Assembly: GCA_022184915.1 (NCBI GenBank)
Contig: JAGTJU010000001.1
Span: 994,057 to 1,058,056, forward strand
DNA: 64,000 bases
Direction: 5' to 3'
DNA from: Myxococcales bacterium
Lineage (GTDB): Bacteria > Myxococcota_A > Polyangia > Fen-1088
In this document: one piece after another, positions 49,977 to 61,800 of the stretch
How the letters are laid out: the number at the start of each line of letters is the position of its first letter
How positions within the stretch are numbered: position 1 is the first letter of the stretch
Notes under the pieces: generated by a model
What the model was told of the DNA's origin: nothing
The model's database searches: none
What the model saw: the letters and a program-made list of their open reading frames with translations, nothing else
Position numbers and translations under genes: made by a program

Positions 49977-50888
49977 CTACGCCACGACCACGGAGCCAAG
50001 ACCCCATTCGCCCATGAACGCCAGGACCCTCTGCTCCAGATCGCGACCCGCCCAGGCCAGGCTCGATTCAGGAACCCCCAAAAGCCGGGTGCCTTCCTGC
50101 AACACCGGCCCCAGCTCGGCGTCGTCGATCGGCCCCATGTCGAGCCCCGAACGCTCCACGAGCGCGTTGGCCAAACACACGAAGTTGCTGATGGCGTGGG
50201 GCTTCCAGGGGTCGTAGGCATAGGGCTCGGCGATGCAGTGGCGAATGGGTGAGGGGAATCCCCACTTCACGGCCATGAGTCGACCCACGGTGGTCTGCCC
50301 TCCCCGAATCACCCGAACCCAGTCGTCCTCGGGAAGCCACCGGTGCAGGCCCGTGCGCAAGAGGCGTCGTTCCGAGTCGAGCAGCAAGCACGCCATCACG
50401 GGTTTACCCAGGTCGTGCAGGAGCCCGCCCACGAACGCGCTCTCGGCCAGTTCGCCGTGGAGGCCGCCCGCGAACCCGGCAAGGTCCCGCGCCACCAGCG
50501 CGACGGCCACGGCGTGTTCCCAGATGCGTCGGCGCGCGCGGTTGATCCCGTCGTTTCGCGAAACGACGAGCCGTTCGCAACCCGCGTCGTCAATCACGAT
50601 GCGAACGATGCGCGCGCCCAGCCGTTTGAGGGCACCCGCGATCGTGAGCACCGCGGTCCCGTCGGAGTACGACGGGCTATTGGCCACGCGAAGCAGCCGC
50701 GCCACCGCGAGCGGATCGGACTCGATCGCCCGGCCCACGGCGTCCGGATCGAAGGGGCTCTCGCCCAACGCGGATGCGGCCCTGCGAAGCACCCAGGGCA
50801 AGCCGGGCAGGGTCAGGTCGTCGTCGCTGACCCGCTTGAGGACCACTCGGCTCAACTCGGCGACGAGAGCGTCGGAGGCATTGTCCAC
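49977..50888 (-). CDS. HDOD-domain protein
   Basis: 303 residues. The HDOD domain shows LPGLPWVLRRAASALGES, IESDPLAVARLLRVANSP, LTIAGALKRLG and AFVGGLLHDLGKPVM. The latter retains the HD of HD-type phosphohydrolases, although many HDOD proteins are non-catalytic signalling adaptors. There is no EAL, GGDEF or receiver domain attached. The gene shares a 266-bp divergent region with ftsK. It probably takes part in a cyclic-nucleotide or two-component pathway; the adjacent convergent histidine kinase is a possible partner but not demonstrably so. Confidence 0.87.
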   Translation of the reverse strand: MDNASDALVAELSRVVLKRVSDDDLTLPGLPWVLRRAASALGESPFDPDAVGRAIESDPLAVARLLRVANSPSYSDGTAVLTIAGALKRLGARIVRIVIDDAGCERLVVSRNDGINRARRRIWEHAVAVALVARDLAGFAGGLHGELAESAFVGGLLHDLGKPVMACLLLDSERRLLRTGLHRWLPEDDWVRVIRGGQTTVGRLMAVKWGFPSPIRHCIAEPYAYDPWKPHAISNFVCLANALVERSGLDMGPIDDAELGPVLQEGTRLLGVPESSLAWAGRDLEQRVLAFMGEWGLGSVVVA

Positions 50889-51078
50889 GTTCGCCGATTG
50901 TATACGTGTTCCCGCAGCTCCGTAAGCGGCCGGGAAAAGACCGCCCGCTCGGCCAAGGGTGGACTCCGCGTGGTCGAAATCTGTCCCTCGACCAGGGCTG
51001 GGATTAACCTGCCCGCAACCTATCCGCGCCCTTAGCGCAGGAATTCCGGGGCCGTTGGCGATCCTTCGAGCGGGAAAT

Positions 51079-51106
51079 TTGACGGCTCTGGGATCTGATT
51101 TAGTGT
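51079..51106 (+). promoter_or_regulatory. Candidate sigma-70-like promoter of ftsK
   Basis: TTGACG and TAGTGT are spaced by 16 bp, about 50 bp upstream of the ftsK ATG. A short inverted repeat GTAGG-N7-CCTAC (51113-51129) follows in the presumed leader, and AGAGGA lies just before the start codon. Confidence 0.4.
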
Positions 51107-51154
51107 GTGAATGTAGGTCTAGTTCCTACCAATCAGCGTAAATAGAGGACCGTA

Positions 51155-53917
<2,763 letters not shown>

Positions 53918-54007
53918 ACGGGCCTCCGTGAACGAATCCGCGCGGCCGCCCGTCCAAACTCTCGAGAGGGCGGCGGGGAAGGGCAGCTTTCGCTAGGATG
54001 GGTTCAC

Positions 54008-54823
54008 ATGGTTTCGTCTGCAATCTACACGTCGTCACTCTGCGCGTGGCTGTCACTGGCGGCCGCAAGTCCCGTCAGCGCTTTTGGCCCGGGGCCTTCG
54101 GGCGGGTCGGCGGCGGCCGTGCGCTCCGCCCAAGATGCGCCTCGCGGGGCGGCGGCGTCCCGGGCGCAGGGCAAAGCGGTCGCTGCGAACGCGCCCTCCG
54201 AAGCCACGCCCAGGGACGACGGCCTGCCACTTGCCGACGTGATCGCACGCGTGCAAAGACACTACGACGGCACGCAGAGCTACCGGGCGTCCTTCGAACA
54301 AGCGCAGCTGAACGCCACGTTCGGCCGCACCACCCGCTCCTCGGGTGAGGTCACCTTCAAGAAGCCAGGGCGCATGCGCTGGGACTACACGTCACCCGAA
54401 AAAAAGACTTTCGTATCGAACGGTGACGTGCTGTGGCTTTACGAGCCAGAAGACAAGCAAGCCTTCAAGCAGGATCTCAAGAGCTCGCAGCTGCCCGCGG
54501 CGCTCGCGTTTCTGATGGGCAAGGGCAAGTTGTCGGATCAATTCGATGTCGAGTTCGCACCCCAGCTCACGTATGGGCGTCCCGGCGATTACCGTCTGTC
54601 ACTCAAACCCAAGCAGGCGCAGTCGTCCTACAAGGCCATCTTCTTCATCGTGGATCCGCAGAGCTTCCACGTGCGGCAGACGGTCTTGGTAGACTCCCAG
54701 GGCAACATCAACGACGTGACCTTCAAGGACATGGTTCGCAACCCGAAGCTCTCCGATGCCACGTTTCAGTGGAAAGCGCCGGCAGGCGTTCGCGTGATCG
54801 ACGCTGGCAAAGCTCGCCCCTGA
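54008..54823 (+). CDS. lolA: Outer-membrane lipoprotein carrier protein LolA
   Basis: 271 residues with a signal peptide (LCAWLSLAAASPVSA) and an unusually long Ala-rich spacer (~30-70) before the LolA fold. Family motifs: VIARVQRHYDGTQSYRASFEQAQLN, SSGEVTFKKPGRMRWDYTSPEKKTFVSNGDVLWLYEPEDKQAF, ALAFLMGKGKLSDQF, FHVRQTVLVDSQGNINDVTFKDM. LolA carries lipoproteins across the periplasm from LolCDE to the outer membrane, which matters in a genome encoding so many lipoproteins. It follows ftsK by 90 bp on the same strand and is convergent with the methyltransferase gene (10 bp). Confidence 0.93.
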   Translation: MVSSAIYTSSLCAWLSLAAASPVSAFGPGPSGGSAAAVRSAQDAPRGAAASRAQGKAVAANAPSEATPRDDGLPLADVIARVQRHYDGTQSYRASFEQAQLNATFGRTTRSSGEVTFKKPGRMRWDYTSPEKKTFVSNGDVLWLYEPEDKQAFKQDLKSSQLPAALAFLMGKGKLSDQFDVEFAPQLTYGRPGDYRLSLKPKQAQSSYKAIFFIVDPQSFHVRQTVLVDSQGNINDVTFKDMVRNPKLSDATFQWKAPAGVRVIDAGKARP

Positions 54824-54833
54824 GCTTCGGGCG

Positions 54834-55442
54834 TCATCTGGAGGGATGCGGTGCCCGCCCGATGACCACGAACTCGTTGTGAGGAAAGATGCGGCCCACC
54901 GCGCTCGGAAAGGGAAACGAGCGGTGTCCTTCCACGGGCACACCGGCTGCGGCACAGAGGCGCAGCAGCTTCGGAATGTCGAAGTACTCCACGTGGGTGG
55001 CGTCCGACGCGAACCCGGCTACCTGCGGCGCAATCAACACCACACGCCCCGCGGGCTTCACGAAAGGCAGATAGGCCGCGAGCAGCTCGCGCGCTTGCGA
55101 GAAGGTCATGTGCTCCACCACGTGCGCCAGGAGCAGGCTGTCGAACAGGTGGGGCCGGGCGTGGCGCGAGGCCAGAAAGTCCCGAGGAACGTAAGCCTCG
55201 AGCCCGCGGAGGCGACAAAGTTCCACGGCGCGGGGGCTGAGGTCGACGCCCACACCGTGGCCCCCCGCATTCGCGAGACTACGACCGACGCCACACCCCA
55301 CGTCCAGAACGAACCCCAGCTCCAGTCGGCGCAGGTACCACCGATAGGGCCGCTGCACGTCGAGCAGCCGCTTCCACCACATCGTCTCGAGCCGGGCGAG
55401 TCGATCGGCGTAGTCATCGGGGGGATGCGGGGCGATGGCCAT
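54834..55442 (-). CDS. Class I SAM-dependent methyltransferase
   Basis: 202 residues from the ATG at 55442. SAM motif I is VLDVGCGVGRSLANAG, followed by GVDLSPRAVELCRLRGLEA, the motif-II region LLLAHVVEHMTFSQA and RVVLIAPQVAGFASD. The tail (HVEYFDIPKLLRLCAAAGV, then FPFPSAVGRIFPHNEFVVIG) is typical of methyltransferases near cell-surface or glycan genes. The substrate cannot be inferred from the neighbours lolA and a small membrane protein, which lie convergently and divergently respectively. Confidence 0.9.
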   Translation of the reverse strand: MAIAPHPPDDYADRLARLETMWWKRLLDVQRPYRWYLRRLELGFVLDVGCGVGRSLANAGGHGVGVDLSPRAVELCRLRGLEAYVPRDFLASRHARPHLFDSLLLAHVVEHMTFSQARELLAAYLPFVKPAGRVVLIAPQVAGFASDATHVEYFDIPKLLRLCAAAGVPVEGHRSFPFPSAVGRIFPHNEFVVIGRAPHPSR

Positions 55443-55597
55443 GGGAAAGAACGGGGCTCTACACCCTGACGGCAAGCCCGCAGGCCGTCAACCTGGCGCG
55501 CCCGGGAGAACCGCGTCCCCACGCCTGTGGGCCGGGTGTCGCGCTCATGCCGTTTTACGCGGGCGGCGGGGAGCGCGTCCGTTATGCTTCGCGCGAC

Positions 55598-55915
55598 ATG
55601 CAAGGGGCACTCACGAAGAAAGGGCGGGGCTGGTTTCGTCGCACCCTGCTGCAAATCCAGATCGGCGCCGTGCTCGGCCTCTTGGGCTGGACCCTGCTCG
55701 GCGCCTCGCTGCTCGGCTGGTGGTACACGCCGCCCGCGGGAGAGGCCATGTCCTGCGCTCCCACGGTGCGCCAGGCCCTGCAAGACTTCGCGCGCTACCA
55801 GGCCATCGCTGCAGGCGTGGGCGCTGTCGTCGTGATCGTCGTGGGCACGCTCGTGCGCCGCAGTCGTGTCGCGCCCGCGCCCGATGTCCCGGCACCTCCG
55901 GCAGCCGCCTCCTGA
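55598..55915 (+). CDS. Small two-helix membrane protein of unknown function
   Basis: 105 residues from the ATG at 55598; an ATG at 55547 in the same frame would add 17 residues. Two hydrophobic segments (IGAVLGLLGWTLLGASLLGWWY and AIAAGVGAVVVIVVGTLV) flank a loop with one Cys (MSCAPTVRQALQDFARYQ); the N-terminus is basic and the C-terminus Pro/Ala-rich. No family recognised. It is divergent from the methyltransferase gene and is followed by a bidirectional hairpin before the convergent sod gene. Codon use is like that of neighbouring genes, supporting a real gene. Confidence 0.6.
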   Translation: MQGALTKKGRGWFRRTLLQIQIGAVLGLLGWTLLGASLLGWWYTPPAGEAMSCAPTVRQALQDFARYQAIAAGVGAVVVIVVGTLVRRSRVAPAPDVPAPPAAAS

Positions 55916-55924
55916 AACGACGAA

Positions 55925-55949
55925 ACCCCGGTGCCGAACGCACCGGGGT
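55925..55949. terminator. Bidirectional hairpin terminator between convergent genes
   Basis: Perfect 10-bp stem ACCCCGGTGC/GCACCGGGGT with a 5-nt loop lies between the small membrane protein gene and sod, which converge. On the minus strand it is followed by TTTCGTCGTTTC; the plus side has little U-tract. Confidence 0.7.
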
Positions 55950-55973
55950 CGTCAATCACGCCGGGGACTTGGC

Positions 55974-56552
55974 TCAGCCGAGGTTTGAAGCGGCGAAGTC
56001 CCAGTTGATGAGGTGCTTGCAGAACGTGTCGACGTAGTTCGGCCGCGCGTTGCGGTAGTCGACATAGTAGGCATGCTCCCAGACGTCGCACGTCAAGAGC
56101 GCCTTTTCTCCCGTGCGGAGCGGCGTCTCGGCGTTGGCCGTCTTCATGACCTTGAGCTTTCCGTCGGCCTCGACGAGCCAAGCCCAGCCCGAGCCGAACT
56201 GCGTCTTTGCGGCCTCACTGAACTGCTGGAGGAACGCGTCGACCGAGCCGAAGTCACGGACCAGGGCATCGGCCAGCTTGCCGGTAGGTTGCCCGCCGCC
56301 GTTGGGTTTCATGCTGTTCCAGTAAAACGTGTGGTTCCACACCTGAGCGGCGTTGTTGAAGACGCCACCCTCACTGGTCTTGACGATCTCCTCGAGGGAC
56401 TTCGAGGATTCGGGCTTGCCCTCGAGCAGCTTGTTCAGGTTCGTAACGTAGGCCTGGTGATGCTTGCCGTAGTGAAACTCGATGGTTTCGGCGCTGATGT
56501 GGGGCGCCAGGGCGTCTTTCGCCCAGGGCAGTGCAGGTAGCTCGAATGCCAT
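55974..56552 (-). CDS. sodB: Superoxide dismutase, Fe-type
   Basis: 192 residues from the ATG at 56552, with AGAGGA about eight bases upstream. Converts superoxide to peroxide and oxygen in the cytoplasm (no signal peptide). Metal ligands are visible: His in EFHYGKHHQAYV, His in WNHTFYWNSM, and Asp/His in CDVWEHAYYVDYRN. The Gln in FNNAAQVWNH lies at the position characteristic of Fe-SODs (Mn enzymes carry GGHxNH and a Gln elsewhere), so iron is the likely cofactor. It is divergent from the tmRNA gene and followed by a bidirectional terminator. Confidence 0.95.
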   Translation of the reverse strand: MAFELPALPWAKDALAPHISAETIEFHYGKHHQAYVTNLNKLLEGKPESSKSLEEIVKTSEGGVFNNAAQVWNHTFYWNSMKPNGGGQPTGKLADALVRDFGSVDAFLQQFSEAAKTQFGSGWAWLVEADGKLKVMKTANAETPLRTGEKALLTCDVWEHAYYVDYRNARPNYVDTFCKHLINWDFAASNLG

Positions 56553-56685
56553 GGTGCTTGTCCTCTCCGTCTGAGGGTTTTCCGTGTGCGTTTTGACGCG
56601 GTGGCGGAGCATACCAGTCGAGGCCCTCTTGTCACCGCTGGCGTCCCTGGCGCCCGCGCGGTCTGGTGCGGGTTCGCGCGTGCCT

Positions 56686-56714
56686 CTTTCGCGAAACCAT
56701 TCATCGGTTATAGT
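56686..56714 (+). promoter_or_regulatory. ssrA: Weak candidate promoter upstream of tmRNA
   Basis: TATAGT at 56709 is a good -10 match with a 17-bp spacer to a poor -35 (CTTTCG). The mature tmRNA would begin about 25 nt after the -10, so a short 5' precursor leader would have to be removed. Confidence 0.3.
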
Positions 56715-56738
56715 CATCCCAACTGACGTACGCTCATC

Positions 56739-57090
56739 GGGGGCGAACTAGGCTCGACGGGGGGAAGCAAAGCGTTTGTTGCGTGTCGAGGCGCCCGTGG
56801 CCTCGTTAAAACGGGCAAAAAGAATCGCGAACGACAACGCGTTCGCTCTGGCAGCCTAAAAAACTCGCCAGACCGTGACTTCGGGAGCTGCCTGCGGCCC
56901 GAAGGAGCGGCTACTTAGTGGGCTTGATGACGGTGGGTGCCTACCGGCACCGTCGTGACATGAACGGAAGGCTAAGCTTCAGGGTGCCTGTCAGTGGGCG
57001 TGTCTGAGGACGAAAACCCAAGCACTGAATACGCACGTAGCGACAGGCGTGGAGCCCTCTCGGACCGGGGTGCAATTCCCCGCGCCTCCA
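56739..57090 (+). ncRNA. ssrA: Transfer-messenger RNA (tmRNA)
   Basis: Rescues stalled ribosomes by adding a degradation tag. The 5' end GGGGGCG pairs with 3' CGCCTCC (discriminator A at 57090), forming the tRNA-like acceptor; the T-arm near the 3' end is GGGGTGCAATTCCCC. The tag frame runs 56827-56859, encoding ANDNAFALAA and ending in TAA, with the LAA-COOH end expected for ClpXP recognition. The 3' CCA is not encoded (CGA follows), so it must be added. Length 352 nt is typical of one-piece tmRNA. Confidence 0.96.
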
Positions 57091-57096
57091 CGAAAA

Positions 57097-57127
57097 AAGC
57101 CGGCCCGGAACGTGACCGGGCCGGCTT
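57097..57127 (+). terminator. Terminator of tmRNA
   Basis: A 12-bp perfect stem AAGCCGGCCCGG/CCGGGCCGGCTT with a 7-nt loop starts six bases after the tmRNA 3' end. The U-tract downstream is short (CCT), but the stem is very stable. Confidence 0.75.
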
Positions 57128-57162
57128 CCTCCCCAGCGCTTCGCGGGTGGCAGGGGCGGCTC

Positions 57163-57188
57163 AAAAAAAAGCCGCCCAAAAGGGCGGC
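57163..57188 (-). terminator. Rho-independent terminator of the 57213-57428 gene
   Basis: On the minus strand, stem GCCGCCC/GGGCGGC with a TTTT loop is directly followed by eight T residues: a classic intrinsic terminator, 25 bp past the stop codon of the small gene. Confidence 0.9.
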
Positions 57189-57212
57189 TCTCACCAACGG
57201 TCGGGTATCGAC

Positions 57213-57428
57213 TCAGCGCTCGTCGAGATAGAAGACGGTGATGGCCAGGCAGTGGAAGGCTTCGTCCGAGGACTGCGTGACGATGGTGTCGACGATCTTG
57301 CATTCGGCGTGGTCGCGAATCCAGGCCGTGACCTTCTCGCCCAGGTTCTCACGCTCCTGCGCCATCGTCGCCGAGAAGACCTTCACGCCGTTGAAGCGAG
57401 CGGTGGTGGAATTCTGATTCTGCGACAT
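57213..57428 (-). CDS. Small conserved-looking protein, possibly Cse60-like
   Basis: 71 residues with a good ribosome binding site (AAAGGAA about six bases before the ATG) and its own intrinsic terminator, so a genuine monocistronic gene. The core VKVFSATMAQERENLGEKVTAWI, KIVDTIVTQSSDEAFHCLAITVFY has the layout of small alpha/beta proteins such as the sporulation protein Cse60 (PF10957-like): a first strand VKVF, an amphipathic helix, then two strands ending FHCLAITVFY. That relationship is a suggestion from pattern only. No signal peptide or membrane segment. Function unknown; it is convergent with tmRNA. Confidence 0.85.
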   Translation of the reverse strand: MSQNQNSTTARFNGVKVFSATMAQERENLGEKVTAWIRDHAECKIVDTIVTQSSDEAFHCLAITVFYLDER

Positions 57429-57616
57429 AACGTTCCTTTCTAAAATCGTTTCTTTTCGGTCTTGTTCGGTCTCGACTGCGCGAGGCTGACGCCCCCGTCA
57501 GCTCACCTCGGGACGGGGCCAAAAGCCTGCAAGCCGCGGTGTGCGCGCGCCGGAAGGTGTCCGGGATGCGCGGCCGTTGCGAGCCTTTCGGATTCCTGTG
57601 ACCAAAGTGCCATTCC

Positions 57617-58819
57617 CTATAGCAGCGTTTCGACCACGACGGCAATCCCTTGTCCGCCACCAATGCACGCGGCCCCCACGCCCCAGCGCGCGCGCCGGCG
57701 CCGGAGCTCGTGAATCAGGTGGGCCAAAATGCGGGCACCCGACGCCCCCAGGGGGTGACCGAGCGCGATAGCCCCGCCGTCCACATTGGTTTTTTCGAGG
57801 GGCAGGGCAGACAGTTTCACGACCGCCAACACCTGGGCTGCGAACGCTTCGTTGACCTCGATGAGGTCCATGTGCGCGACCGTGAGCCCGGCCTTGGCGA
57901 GCGCCAGCTCGATCGCGGGCACCGGCCCCAGCCCCATCAGCGCCGGATCTACGCCCACGCTGGCCCAGGCCACGATGCGGGCCAGGGGCTGTTGCCCCAA
58001 CGCCTCCGCGCGGGCGCGCGAGGCCAGGATCAACGCCGCCGCTCCGTCGCCTATGCCCGAAGCGTTTCCCGCGGTCACGACCCCCTCGGTCTTGAACGAG
58101 GGTCTCAGCGTGGCGAGCGTCTCCAAAGACGTGTCGGGTCGCGGGTGTTCGTCGCGGCTCACCGTCAGCGTCTTTTTCCCGAGCTGCACCTCGATGGGCA
58201 CGAGCTCGGTCGCGAATCGACCGTGTTCCTGGGCGGCTGACCAGGCCTGCTGCGAACGCAGGGCGTAGGCGTCACAGGCCTGCCGGTCGATGCCGTGCAA
58301 CGCGGCCACGTTTTCGGCGGTGAGGCCCATGGTGCATCCCGCGTACGAATCGGTGAGCGCGGCCCACAAGCTGTCCTCGAGCGGCGGCGCTTTGGCGAAG
58401 GGAATCCCCCACCGGGCGCCGCGAATGACGTGGGGCGCTTGGCTCATGGATTCCGTTCCGCCCACCAAACACAGCTCGGCCTCCCCCAGCGCGATCTGCT
58501 GGGCGCCCGTTACCACGGCCTGGAAGCCGGAGCCGCAGAGCCGGTTGACCGTGAGCGCCGGGCGGGGCACGGGAACCGCTGCACGAAGCCCCACATGCCG
58601 CGCGCAGTAGACGTCCTCGGGGGTCGTTTGCACCACGTTGCCGAACACGATCTCGTCCACCTGCTCCGGGGCGACCCCCGCTTCGGCCACCGCCGCTTGC
58701 GCAGCAACGACGCCAAGGTCGGTGGCCTTCAGGTCGCGGAAGCTGCCACCGAAAGCGCCGAACGGCGTTCTCTTCGCGGACAGCACCACACAGTCCCGAG
58801 CGGAATCCCCTCCACGCAC
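57617..58819 (-). CDS. Acetyl-CoA acetyltransferase (thiolase)
   Basis: 400 residues from a GTG at 58819. Thiolase family enzyme that condenses two acetyl-CoA or cleaves 3-oxoacyl-CoA. Catalytic Cys95 lies in NRLCGSGFQAV; other motifs are GGTESMSQAPH, GNASGIGDGAAAL, the His region GGAIALGHPLGASGARI, and CIGGGQGIA containing the second Cys. N- and C-terminal domains are both complete. Whether it is biosynthetic or degradative cannot be settled from sequence; no beta-oxidation or PHB genes are adjacent. It starts 66 bp after the stop of the REC-DUF4388-J-TPR gene on the same strand, so it could be an independent unit. Confidence 0.93.
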   Translation of the reverse strand: MRGGDSARDCVVLSAKRTPFGAFGGSFRDLKATDLGVVAAQAAVAEAGVAPEQVDEIVFGNVVQTTPEDVYCARHVGLRAAVPVPRPALTVNRLCGSGFQAVVTGAQQIALGEAELCLVGGTESMSQAPHVIRGARWGIPFAKAPPLEDSLWAALTDSYAGCTMGLTAENVAALHGIDRQACDAYALRSQQAWSAAQEHGRFATELVPIEVQLGKKTLTVSRDEHPRPDTSLETLATLRPSFKTEGVVTAGNASGIGDGAAALILASRARAEALGQQPLARIVAWASVGVDPALMGLGPVPAIELALAKAGLTVAHMDLIEVNEAFAAQVLAVVKLSALPLEKTNVDGGAIALGHPLGASGARILAHLIHELRRRRARWGVGAACIGGGQGIAVVVETLL

Positions 58820-58885
58820 GCTACACCCCCTGTTTCACCGGTAACGAGACGGACTCTTCCCTTATAGGCCCGAACCAGGCAGGCG

Positions 58886-61800
58886 TCAAACCACGGGCGA
58901 AACGCCCAGTTCTTCACGTAGCTCCAGGTGTTCGATCGAAAGCACGAACTCGAGGTAGTCCTCGAGTGCCTCCGGCCCCTCTTCCTCGGCCACGATCCGG
59001 CCTGCGCGCAGAACATCCCCGCTCACCAAGAGGCCAAGCCGAGTGGCCGTGCGCCCGAGGCTGCGCGCCCAGGCCGACAGGTTGATGGCGGAGCGATCCC
59101 GCACGAGGCGCGCGCCCAACTCCGCCAGGCGGCTCTTCACGGCGGGCGGACTCACCTCGATCTGCGCCAGAAGCTCGGGGTCGACTTCGCTCGGCGAGAG
59201 GGTCTTGCGCCCGAGAGCCATGCAGGCCATCAGGAAGGGGCGTAGCTGGCGCCCCGAGCGCGAGGACCCTGCGATGCGCCCTGGGGTGCCGAAGGACATG
59301 GCGCGGGTCAGGCGAAACCCAAGCTCCACGGTGTCGGTCGAGGCAAGGAGCCGGGGCCCCGCGAAGAGCGCGTAGGGCCTCGTATCGGCCAGGCGAACGT
59401 CGCCGTCGAGGGCTTCGTAGGAAAACACCCGCTCGGGCGGCGCGACCTTCAACACACCGCAGACGTAGTGCAACACCCGCCGGAAGGCCTCGGGCACTTG
59501 GTGGCTCGCCAGCGGCGCCTCTCCGAAGAGGCCCATGTCCTCATCGGAGAAGGGCGCAAGCAGGCCCCCCGAGGCCAATGTCGCGAACAAGGCCTCGAGA
59601 TCGGGATCTTCGGCGGGATGGCGGGCTCTGCCCAGGATCGCACCCTCGATGGGTTGCATGAGGCGGCCAAGCACCCGCGGCCGGTGCCGCTCGGCGACGC
59701 TTTGCTGCTCGGGCGCCGCCAGTCCGCGAAGCGTGAGAGCGGCGGCCGCCACCGTGGCTGCGTCCGTACGCCCCACGCGCAAAAAGAGGTCCAACAGGGC
59801 CGCCCCCACCGCGCCGTCGTAGGGGCGCAGCCGCCACTCTGCCGCCATGGCGCGGGCCAGCTCCTTCCATCTCGCCAGGTCCTGCTGGTTGAGTGCGACG
59901 ACCTTCCGTTGCAGATCGAGATCGTCCGGTGCCAAGCGTGCCGCCATTTCGTAGGCGATGCGGGCCGAGGCGAAGTCCTCGAACTCGTTTTCGTAGAGCG
60001 CGGCCAAGTCCTTCCACAGCTTGCGCCGCTGGGGAAGGGCTCTTTCCCCGAGCGCCCGGATGAGGCGCCTGTAGATGCGCTCCGTTGCGTGAAACTCGCT
60101 GTAGGTCTCGTAGATGCGGGTCAACACCTCGAGCGCTTGGGTGCGGGTGGGATCTGCCTCCAGAGCTTTTTCCAGCGTGGTTCGCGCGGTCTCTTCGTCG
60201 CCGGTGACGGCCGAAAGTCGGCCCAAAAATTCGAGGGCGTCCACGTGATCGGGATCGAGCGTCAAGGCGTGTTCCAGCCGGTCGCGGGCATCCACCGCTT
60301 TGGCTTCGCCTTCGGACAGAAACTGGGCCCAGCCCAAAAACGCGTGGTAAGCCGCCTGGTCCGGGCCGGCGCGCACGGCGCTCTCCAGCTTGGCCACGGC
60401 CTCCGCGAGGTGGCCTTCGTCGAGCAAGGCGCGGGCCTGCGAGAAAATGAGCTCGGCCCCAAGCAGGTCGGCCTCTCGATCGGCGTGACCGAGCGTTTTG
60501 TCGTATCCGGCGCGCAGAGTGCCATCACAGAGCACCTTGAACGCCCGGTTGTACGCGGAGCGGATGTTCTCCAGCTTGGCGGCGTCGGGGCCCAAGTCGA
60601 CCCCCGCGAACACGTCGGGCGCAAACCTTCGCGTCTTGCGTTCATAGGTGGCGACGATCACGTCGAGGGTGGCCTGCCGGTCCACGCCGAGAAGCTCGTA
60701 GAGGTTCTTGCCGTGAATCTCGAGATACTCTCGCAAGACCACCTGGCGCGGATCTTCCTGGCGCTCCTGCGCGAGTGCCTGGATGACTTGCGACTGCGCC
60801 GCTTCGGCCAGCGCCAAGCGGGCGAGGGGCTCGATGGTGATCACGCCCGAGTCCGGGGCGTCGAGCTCGGCCATTGGCGCGGGCTCACGCGGCGAGGGCG
60901 CGTCGAGATCGGGTACGGCGGTTCCGTCGCCGCCCTGTCCGAGATCCAGCTCCGGGAGCCCATTCGCCGAGGACTGCGCCGGCAGGGTCTCGCTGCCGAG
61001 GCGCTCGAGCGAAAACGACGATTTTTCGGCGTCCTCCGCGTTGATGGACGCCTGTGCCTGAGCGGGCGCGGGCTCGAAATCCGCGAGCCCGCACAAGGTC
61101 AACGCCTCCAGCCCCAGGATCGAGCTGGATGCGTCGGGACGAAGGGCCAGGGTGCCCACCGTGGGGCGGCTCGCGAGGGCCTTGGGCAGGTCGCTGCCGA
61201 AGGTCTCCTCGAACTCGGCCCGGTAGCGCTCGAAGCGGCTCGACAAGCGGACGGGGCTTGGGCCGTGTTGTTCCACGAGGCGCGTGAGCAACATATCGGG
61301 CGCCGCGGTTTTTTGTAGGCCCACGAAGAGCAAGCGCGGGATCTCCAGCTCGTGTTCGATCACCCGCTCGACGAACTCTCCGCCCGGGGAAAACTCGAAC
61401 GCCCCATCCAGCCAGCGCAGACAGTCGACCACGCGCTTGCGCGCCTGCGCCGCGAGGTACTTCAACACGTCCTCGGGAGACAACCAGCCCAGCTCCACCA
61501 GCACGGCCCCCATCTTCTGGCCTCGCCGCTTCATCTCGGAGAGCAGGAAGGTGAGTTGCTCTTCGTCGAGGATGCCGCGCGCCTGCAGCAAAGAGCCCAG
61601 CGCTTCTTGCCGCAGGTTCGACTCCGACCCGACGGGCTTGCCCTCACGGATGAAGATCTCCTTGCGCACCTGGCCCCGCCGTAACACCAGCGTTCCCGTG
61701 GACGCGGCCTCGAGGTGCTCGATGAGCAGCCGCGGCACGGCTCGTTCGGCGAGGGAGCCCGCGTTCACCAAGCCCACGTCGATGGGGGTCGAGACGGCGA

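Noticed and set aside
59468-61318. 616-residue plus-strand frame opposite the REC-J-TPR gene
   Set aside because: Arg/Gly/Leu-rich antisense frame; the minus strand carries the recognisable domains.
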